A stretch of DNA of 64,000 nucleotides from Euglena gracilis (taxonomy: Eukaryota > Euglenida > Euglenophyceae > Euglenales), in NCBI GenBank assembly GCA_039621445.1, contig CP154957.1, positions 24,838,938 through 24,902,937 on the forward strand, given 5' to 3'. The first letter of the stretch is position 1. The number at the start of each line of letters is the position of its first letter. The notes below the pieces were generated by a model, which worked only from the letters and a program-made list of their open reading frames with translations, had not been told where the DNA came from and made no database searches. Below, piece after piece: positions 56,900-64,000 of the stretch. The position numbers and the translations under genes are program-made.

Positions 56900-59800
56900 G
56901 CATCCCCCTGCGTCCAGAGGGGAGAACAGCTGGATTTTGCTTAAGAGCTTTTTTTGTGAAAGTTTTTCCGACCTCCACCTTGCTGCAACAGGAGAATTTG
57001 CTCTGTTGGTCCTGCCATCACCAACTTAGTTTCCCTGAATTCCTGAATTAAAACCACGTGCATTTTGGACATTTCAGGAAAACTGCTGCTTCTGGATGTC
57101 ACATTTTACAGGGATTTCCTATTTGAAATTTGAAAATGTACTTTTTTCCCAAAAATCACGAAAAATCATGATAATCACGAAACATTACGAATGAGATTTC
57201 TCTTGTTGACAACGATTTTTGCTTTTTTTTGGTAGCTGATTTTTTGAAGGTTTGGACAGCTGTATTTTTTTTTACTCCCATCTATTCTGTTTTTCCCCTT
57301 TGATTTTGACTTGTTTGATTTGTTTTATTCTTTTGTAGTTATTTTGTAGTAGCTCTTTGTAGTCATGCCATCTTGTGATCCTTTTGTGCAAACAATCTGT
57401 TTCACAAAGAACAAAACAGTATCGAAGAACCGTGGGGTAAAAGGACAATAAAAATATTAAAGTTGTTGGATCTCAGCCGAAAAATCTCATTTGAAGATGT
57501 GTTTGTTTATGAGTTAGGTACCTGGCATTCCCCCATATTTGCAATATGATAATCTCGAATAACCACAAATCATCACGAAGGACCCCAAACAACAACCATA
57601 AATAATTATGAATGAGATTCTTCTTAATTATGAACGTGCTCAGAGGACTTTCTTTATCATTTTATGGATGGGAATCCTGCACTGATGTATTTTCAAACGC
57701 CTGACACTATCTTTGTGCATCATTTTCATGGATTGACTCATCCAAGCTTACCAAGCATTGGGATGCCCCTGGGCTCCGTGTTTTGAGGACGACATTCCTG
57801 GCCTTCCTACATGTGGGTTGCAACCATCTCCACTCCTAAGAATCTCAGCGACGGACGAATCGGAGGAGGTGCGTTCCCTCCCAGTTGTGCTGGCTGCTTC
57901 CCATATCCATCAGAACTACACAAACCACATTAGAACATTCGGTGCAGTGCTCTAGACCAAAAATGACAAACGTTGACCCAAAAAACTCCAACAAACTTAA
58001 AATAGCCGAAAATACCCTCTTGCATTTTACAAAAGGGCCCAAATCTGAAATTTGTTTGTGTGTTCACTGGTTTCAGGCCTTTTAAAAACTGTTTAAGGTC
58101 ACGGGTTTCCCCGTGTCAGAAAGAACGTGTAGCAAACACAAGTGAATTTCTGGGCACCCGTGGATGCCTCACGGTCCCCCTTGTCACCGTGATCATTTTC
58201 TGTAAATGAAATTGGGAATTCCACACAGCCCATGGGTTTTTCACTGGTGATGTTTTCAATTTAAAAATGTGAATCTTTCCACCATGTCACTGTAATAAGG
58301 GCCTTCCTTGCAAAATCTCACTGCTCTTAGTAATTATTGCAACATGGGATGTTACACTGCATGAACTGACCAGATTACTGCAACGACCATGCAAAGACCT
58401 GCCTGAAAAGCCTTTTGGATATGTCATAACCCCGGCACTTCAAGAAGGACCACAAGAATCTACATCAAATAATTTCCAGAATATTGCAAATCTTATGCCT
58501 GCATTACTGAGTTTGGGCATTTTTCTTTTATTTTGCACAGGCAGATGCATGGAGAAAATGGTATTTATTGAAGTGTTGTTTGAAAAAAATGTTGATAACA
58601 GATGAATCAGAGGGTGCAAGGACGTATGGTCCCAAGTTGAGATGTGATTTTGGATGCTCAATCCGAATCAAAAGGCACTATTGAACTATAAAAGGTGCAG
58701 GCAATGAAGATGCACGTGAGAAGCTTTGCAACAAAAATGGTAATGGAATTTTTCTCTTAGCCAAAAATTGTCTTAAGGCCAACCATTGCGGGGGCAAGTG
58801 TACGTCTGATTCCCAATTCCCCTTTCCCAATTCCCAAAAGCCTTCGCTTTCGCCTTGGCGCACCTACTTGGGAACTGAAAATCAGAGTAACAGTAAAAAC
58901 CCTTTTCCCACTTCCCAAGAAGCAAAGCACGGAGCAATGCAGGGAGGACGGACTGGATAACCAAGTCCGGTCCGGAGAAAAGGAAAGACAAACAGAATAC
59001 CACCTGTGGAGAGAGAAGGGGCACCCATTAGGAGATCCTAATAGGATCTGCTTCCATCCTAACTTCCTCAACGGAAGGGGACAGAAGCATACGCCTGGTA
59101 CACATCCCCCTCCCAGGGCTATGCCCGATTTCCCCTTTGGACCAGGCATTCTGGCCACAGGGATTTCGGACACAGACCTGGTCTGTGGGAGGTGCACCCT
59201 GGCGCATCCACAGGGGCCCTTTCCGTCGCACAGGGGTCCACTCAAAGGGGGGGGCGGAAAGGAGGGGGACCCAAAAAGCCCAAAACGCGCAAAATGGTTT
59301 CACCTATTTTGCGGTGGCTTATGGGTGTATAGTATATTATAGCCCATTGGGGAAAATGGGGCTGGCAGGTTTCCTTGCCAAGCAAACCCATCCACCCAGT
59401 TTGGGTGTGCCCAAGGCACTTGGGGTTGGGTCCATGGGCATTCCAGGAAAACCCATGGGGGGGGTGTGGAAGGAGGGGGCCTCTGACCAGTCAAACCTGG
59501 GAAGGGCGCATGGCCAGTCAAACCTGACCACGCAAAAGGAAATCCTACTCTACAAAACCAACTGCCGGCGACAGCATTTGCCCCGGGGGGAAAGTAGAGA
59601 GGAGTGGGGGGTTGGCTTAGGCCAAAAAGTTGTGCTGTCTGGCAGCCTTAAGGCCTCAAACGGCCGAAAAGAAAAGAAAGGGAAAGGAAAAGAGGCCGTC
59701 GGCCCTGTGCGCTGCGTGTCGCACGCCCGCGAGAGGGGAGAGGGGAGAGGGGTGTGCATGCATGCGCACGGAATCCTGCACATGGCAGCATCCCGGTGGG

Positions 59801-59926
59801 AACTTACTAGCGGCGAATACCGCAAAGGGTCTTCGAAGGGGCTGTTCGGGCGAATACCCAAACAGGGTGTCAGGCGAATACCTGACGAGGGTGCTGAAAG
59901 ACGCCGCATTGGCGCTGACAGACACC
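56900..59926. other. Non-coding region between unknown gene and minus-strand element
   Basis: The 56900-58700 part is AT-moderate, with repeated cacgaa / attatgaatgagatt words near 57165-57205 and 57540-57620, also present near 42690-42725. From about 58740 the composition shifts to C-rich pyrimidine words (cccaattccc). Three ggcgaatacc motifs occur at about 59812, 59848 and 59874, probably the 3' flank or terminal region of the minus-strand element. No exon is supported. Confidence 0.5.
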
Positions 59927-62272
59927 TCACCTGCCTTTATCGGCTGGACGTTCGCGGACCTCACGCCAGTAGTCGTGTTGGGGGTCCCCTAATGGGTCCT
60001 CAACCAACTCCAGTTGGCGTGGGGAACGCGGTGGAGCTGATTCACTCCGAATGGTGTTGAGCTCCGGATCGTTGACATCAAAGGAAGGGGTCTCCCAGTC
60101 CTTGATCCAATTATCCGGCAGCTTCTCCCTGGTACGTTCAGCATGATGCTGAAGATACCGTTGGAGTTGCTCCCAGAAAATTCTGGGCAGCATCACCGGC
60201 CAGATGATGTAATTCATCCGGGGGTGATTCGCAGGCACCTGCGGGGGCATCCCCGGGGTCTGCTTGAAGTTGATGTCATACATCCACCTCGCTGTCCGAG
60301 CTCTTGCGGTATGGGGCCGTAATACAGCCGCCAACCAACCTCTGAAGTCCACCAAATCGTGTTCTTCAGGAGGCCACAGTGGCAAGGCGTATCCGCCATG
60401 CTGACGCTTGGAGAACAGGGGGTAAACCTGCGTTTCCCAGTCGCCATCAGTCCAGAGGTAAGGCATTCTTACCTTGGCGTGTTCCTCGACGGCGAGGCGC
60501 ATTGCCCCAGCGTCGATCTGGAAGTCACGGGCCATTCCCGTGTGGCGGTAGCTTTCTACCTTTCGGAAGTCGGAGTGCTTCAGGCGGCCTTCCACCTGCT
60601 TGTACTCCTTCTTCCACTTCTCCAGTGTCTCCCAGTGCTGGGGGACAATGGTGGTGACTGCTCCATCAGCAGTCTGCACGAACTTGCCTCCTATACAGTT
60701 GATGCACAAGGCAGGGATATCCCTGTCGTGAGCATTCTCACTGTAGGAGTAGTTCAAGCTGTGCTTCCAGGCATTCAGGCACTCGCCACATACGAGCGCC
60801 ACACAGTTCGGCACATATGCCCTGTGATGGAACCACGAGGATTGCACCTGCCGCTTGCACACATGCACAAGCGGTTGGTTGTGCCGCACATGGTGGCACA
60901 CGGTGCACGTCCAGGCAAAGGACGTGCCGTGCTGGAAATCCAACACGCAGTCCTCGCCAAAGTACTGTGCCAGTACTCTGGGTGAGCGCCTGTTCCAGAA
61001 TGTCCAGGTATGTTCCGGGACATAGTGGAAAGGTTCTCCGCGGACGAAGAGGGGCTGAATCCATCGATTCAGTGACCCTGTCTGGTGCCTAATAGCAGCC
61101 AGTTTCTTCGTCCTCTCTTCCACGGTGCCTAGTCTGGTCAGGATATCCTGGGTCCAGAGCTGGGCATCCGCAGACACAGGAGGTGAAGCAGGTTCATCCT
61201 GCTCCTCATCCGTCGATCCGGCGGAAGATTGGGCCTGTCGACCACGAGCCTTACCTTTCGGTTTGCTCTGGCCGTACCCGGACGATGCAACGGCCGAATA
61301 GTCGTGCATTGTCGTAGGGCCTTTCGGCTGTCCGCCAGTCTGACCTCCAGCGCCACCTTTCGGTGGTGGTTTCCCATCACCGCCTTTGGAAGGGGGCTTA
61401 CAGGGTGCAGCACCCGGTTTGCCTCCTTTCGGCTTCGCACTCCCGGAATCAGGAGGTGACGCCTGCGGCTTACTCCTGGTATCAGGAGCCGATGGTGCCG
61501 GAGTAGACGTTTGCCGTCTGGGCGAAGCGGGCATACTGACCGCTGGGTCGCGCATGACGCTCCGAGGGGTCGGCACTCGTTCCTGGGGTTGTTCAGCCGG
61601 CCGTCGCCGAGCAGGTTCATCCTGTCCGACGAGGCGTGGCACTGTGGTCGTCACCGGAATCGGTGCTTCCACAGGCGCTGGCGCTCCCAGAAACTCTGCC
61701 ATTGTCCTCGGGACTGCAGGGACCCTGCGCGGTGTCGGTGGTCGTGGGGGTATCTCCTCCACTTCCATTTCGACATCCGGTCTAGGAGGTTGATCCTCCA
61801 CAACCGCTGGCGCAGGTGCTACGGGAGGTTGATCCTCCGCTGTAGCCGGTGCGACAGATGGCTCTGTCGGCTGGGGTTCATCCCCTGATGGTGGTTGCAC
61901 TGCTGCCGGAGATGGGGGTGTGGGGACACCGACATCTGGTGTCTCCACGACCTCAGCGGCGGAGCTTGATGCTACGCCTCCACCTCGTGGCGTTAGTGCA
62001 GCAGCCACGGCAGTAATGCCAGTGACCACGGCGCCGAGCACACGGCCTCCTAATGAGGTGCGTGCTGTGGGACTGGTAGGTTCTTCGAGGATATCCTCGA
62101 CGACCATACCAGTCACCTCGGCTGGAGGCTCAGCCGTCGGGACAGGCGTTGCAGCCACAGGTATATCCCCTGCGGGTGCTTCGTCTGGCCGAGGCTGTGC
62201 CGGAGCATGCCGAGCAGCGTAGAGGATATCCCACGTTCTCACCTTCCTCCTCAGGAAGTTCCTGGTCTCCAC
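59927..62272 (-). CDS. C-terminal 781-codon segment with Pro-rich linker and Cys/His cluster
   Basis: This is the longest uninterrupted frame of the broken coding region. The first 370 codons are Pro/Ala/Thr-rich and probably disordered (EEPTSPTARTSLGG; SKPKGKARGRQAQS). A folded part follows with paired cysteines and histidines: WTCTVCHHVRHNQPLVHVC, VALVCGECLNAW and ALCINCIGGKF, a probable zinc-binding module of no family I recognise. The last 200 codons are rich in Trp, Tyr and aromatic-charged motifs (LPLWPPEEHDLVDFRGWLA) and end at a stop before 59927. The first ATG (62272) lies within coding sequence continued from another frame, so it is unlikely to be the true start. Confidence 0.6.
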   Translation of the reverse strand: METRNFLRRKVRTWDILYAARHAPAQPRPDEAPAGDIPVAATPVPTAEPPAEVTGMVVEDILEEPTSPTARTSLGGRVLGAVVTGITAVAAALTPRGGGVASSSAAEVVETPDVGVPTPPSPAAVQPPSGDEPQPTEPSVAPATAEDQPPVAPAPAVVEDQPPRPDVEMEVEEIPPRPPTPRRVPAVPRTMAEFLGAPAPVEAPIPVTTTVPRLVGQDEPARRRPAEQPQERVPTPRSVMRDPAVSMPASPRRQTSTPAPSAPDTRSKPQASPPDSGSAKPKGGKPGAAPCKPPSKGGDGKPPPKGGAGGQTGGQPKGPTTMHDYSAVASSGYGQSKPKGKARGRQAQSSAGSTDEEQDEPASPPVSADAQLWTQDILTRLGTVEERTKKLAAIRHQTGSLNRWIQPLFVRGEPFHYVPEHTWTFWNRRSPRVLAQYFGEDCVLDFQHGTSFAWTCTVCHHVRHNQPLVHVCKRQVQSSWFHHRAYVPNCVALVCGECLNAWKHSLNYSYSENAHDRDIPALCINCIGGKFVQTADGAVTTIVPQHWETLEKWKKEYKQVEGRLKHSDFRKVESYRHTGMARDFQIDAGAMRLAVEEHAKVRMPYLWTDGDWETQVYPLFSKRQHGGYALPLWPPEEHDLVDFRGWLAAVLRPHTARARTARWMYDINFKQTPGMPPQVPANHPRMNYIIWPVMLPRIFWEQLQRYLQHHAERTREKLPDNWIKDWETPSFDVNDPELNTIRSESAPPRSPRQLELVEDPLGDPQHDYWREVRERPADKGR

Positions 62273-62829
62273 CTACCGGTGGACAGACGGGAGCCGTCGC
62301 GGGGGCCGGGGAAACCGATCGTTCCCCTGCCGCTCGCGGGGCAGAGACGAAATACAGCCGTTCCTGTCGGAGACGGCGGCGCTGCCTCCAGTATGGTGAC
62401 GGAGGGGCTGCGGTCGCGTTCCTCCCGCCGCGGAATCGCAGTGGTGGAAGCGACTGACGCCTCACGTCTCCTTCGCGCCAGAGGTTCATCCTCTGGGGCG
62501 ATGAAGGCGCGCAGATCCTCGGGCGAACGAGGATCGTCGGGGTGCCATCGGCATCCCTGGGCATCCGCCAGCCTGTAAAAGGCCAGCGTACTGCTACTGG
62601 CGCTGTTGGGCCAGGGTGGCGGCCATGATGGCTGCACCCAGGCGTTGGCAGGCCTGTTCGGGCCCAGGAAGCCGCGGTAACGCGTGTCTTCCCAGACCTC
62701 GAAAAAGCCCTCCTCGAACTCCTGCACGCATGCCAGAATCGGCATACCCAGGTCGAGGATGGCCTTCGGGTAATTCATCAGCTGGAGGAATACCTCCCTG
62801 TCCAGGGTACCGCCAAACTGTCGCCTCAA

Positions 62830-63560
62830 AATGTTCCTCCAGGTCTATCCCGGCCAGGTGCCAGTTGGGGCGCAGGTCGGCGATAACCCGACGACGACGA
62901 GGTCCCTCAACGGGGTCGCCGTAGTCTGGTGGCAAGCTTTCCATACCAGGCCTATCGTCCTGGGGGTCACGGAGATGTATATACACCTCCATGACGTAGG
63001 TGGTCCAGGCTCGCCACCAGAACTGTTGCAGCATAAAAATACGCTGCTTATGGACGCGGCGACTTTTGCCCTGGACATCCGGGGCGTCGCGGCACACATG
63101 CATAAGCATGCGGCGTCCCATCTCCAGGCCCGGGTTATCCCGAGGCGGTGGAGGACTTCCGCGTACGCCGAATCCCCAGAAGTCGACAGGAAACTCCTGC
63201 CGGCAATACTTACAACAGAGGTCATACCTCTGTGGGTAAGCCAGGGAAACGCGCTTAACGCGGAAGGTGGAGCCGTAATGGCTCACCAGCCACACCTGGA
63301 GGTTGTTGCACCACAACACCTCGATCAGGCGTTCGATGTCGGGGTTCAGTGGGTAGTATTTCCACTGCACACCGAGGGGCCCGACTGTGTGAATACAGTC
63401 GAAGATTGCCTTCAGCCTTCGGGCCAACACATGCTGGTCCCGAAATCCTAACTGGTGCAGGTAACTGCGGCCAGTGGAGTCGCTGAAGAGACCCCAGTTC
63501 TGGCAGGGGTATCCCAGCCAAAACCAGAGTTCCCAGAAACCCGGCTGGGATATCCAGCAA
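62830..63560 (-). CDS. Middle segment of the broken coding region (Trp-rich, Cys-rich)
   Basis: This frame carries GFWELWFWLGYPCQNWGLF, ARRLKAIFDCIHTVGPLG, YDLCCKYCRQEFPVDFWGF and MLQQFWWRAWTTYVMEVY. The high aromatic content and paired cysteines argue for real coding. Upstream (63965 to about 63560) and downstream (about 62830 to 62370) the sensible frame is different. No catalytic family is recognised. Confidence 0.5.
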
Positions 63561-64000
63561 GGGTCTGCCACCTTCACCTTCGAAGGCGTACAGGTCAATT
63601 CCGTAATGGAATTGTCTGACTCTGTTCTCGGTGTGGTGTAATACCACCTCGATGACTGCCTCCGGAGGGGTGACGGGGCGGTTTCCTGCAACATGGTAAT
63701 CATGCTGCATTCGCCAGCCTTCGTCCTCCAGCTCCTCCTTGAACCTGAGCATTTGCTCAAAGTCCGAGAGGACTTCTGCTGGTTCTTCCTCCTCCTCACG
63801 GGCTGTACCCTTACCCTTGCCCTCACCCTTACCTTTGCCGGCCACGCCTTTGCCTTCTCCCTTGCCTTTGCCCTCAGCCTTACCTTTGTCCTTCCCTGTC
63901 TGGCGAATACCAGAGGGTCGGGCGCTCGGTGCGGCAGGAGTCGGTTCGGTACCTTCCCATTCCATCTCTGGGGAGGGACCTTGCCGTTCCGCTGCACGTC

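Larger units (their letters stand above)
59927..63965 (-). pseudogene. Frame-disrupted GKGKG / Cys-His-rich coding region, probably multicopy element
   Basis: On the minus strand, convincing coding sequence runs continuously but changes frame about four times: near 63550, 62830, 62370 and 62265. The first segment begins with ATG at 63965 (MEWEGTEP) and has a GKGKGEGKG tract and an acidic stretch. It is followed by a Trp-rich part with CCKYCRQEF and MHVCRDAP, then an Arg/Pro-rich linker, then the 59927-62272 segment. The lack of stop codons between shifts, and shifts by single bases, suggest recent decay or homopolymer sequencing error. No reverse transcriptase, integrase or transposase motif is visible, so calling it mobile is inference from composition. 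The window edge may cut the N-terminus. Confidence 0.6.

Noticed and set aside
59137-60060. 307-codon + strand open frame
   Set aside because: Its 3' part is antisense to the minus-strand coding region and the rest has no protein-like features. The composition shift explains the lack of stops.
1-64000. tRNA, rRNA or promoter motifs
   Set aside because: No cloverleaf with A and B boxes, no conserved rRNA segment and no defensible promoter element could be recognised by reading. None is reported.

Overview
This is eukaryotic nuclear DNA from a large, repeat-rich genome. Short GC-rich exons sit in long, low-complexity introns, and four multi-exon genes can be read on the + strand. Most introns are GT-AG, but at least nine donors read best as GC (for example after 2862, 4728, 5592, 9214, 32884, 51795 and 54194). 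The last 4 kb carry a long GC-rich minus-strand coding region whose N-terminal part is rich in GKGKG repeats. Taken together this suggests a dinoflagellate-like alveolate or another large-genome microbial eukaryote. That assignment is inference: the interstitial TTAGGG repeats do not specifically support it, and no rRNA or organelle marker is present.

Layout. 1-2715: non-coding, with two TIR elements. 2716-10667 (+): Sec14-like CRAL-TRIO lipid-binding protein with a disordered C-terminal extension. 10668-13209: non-coding, with 10-bp arrays that look like splice acceptors. 13210-25456 (+): a protein of roughly 440 residues that has the coiled-coil stalk and microtubule-binding domain of dynein heavy chain but no visible AAA+ motor. 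Its 5.7-kb intron holds a 1.43-kb duplication and several repeats. 26698-39829 (+): a protein with two tandem NmrA-like atypical SDR domains, both lacking the glycine-rich nucleotide-binding motif. 40039-44659 (+): exons of an unrecognised protein with a Cys4 cluster. 49439-56899 (+): eight phase-consistent exons plus a terminal exon of an unrecognised, mostly helical protein. The last two blocks may be one gene. 56900-59926: non-coding. 59927-63965 (-): a large Cys/His-rich coding region broken by about four frame changes, probably a decayed multicopy element.

The unifying observation is a set of at least six families of short non-autonomous elements with CA...TG terminal inverted repeats and 8-bp target-site duplications, the signature of hAT-like transposons. 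They fill the introns. In one case the duplicated target contains the 3' splice site, and in another the element appears to supply the end of an exon and its 5' splice site. The genes show no obvious shared pathway. The CRAL-TRIO protein probably acts at membranes, the stalk protein on microtubules, and the NmrA protein probably as a non-catalytic dinucleotide-sensor-like protein.
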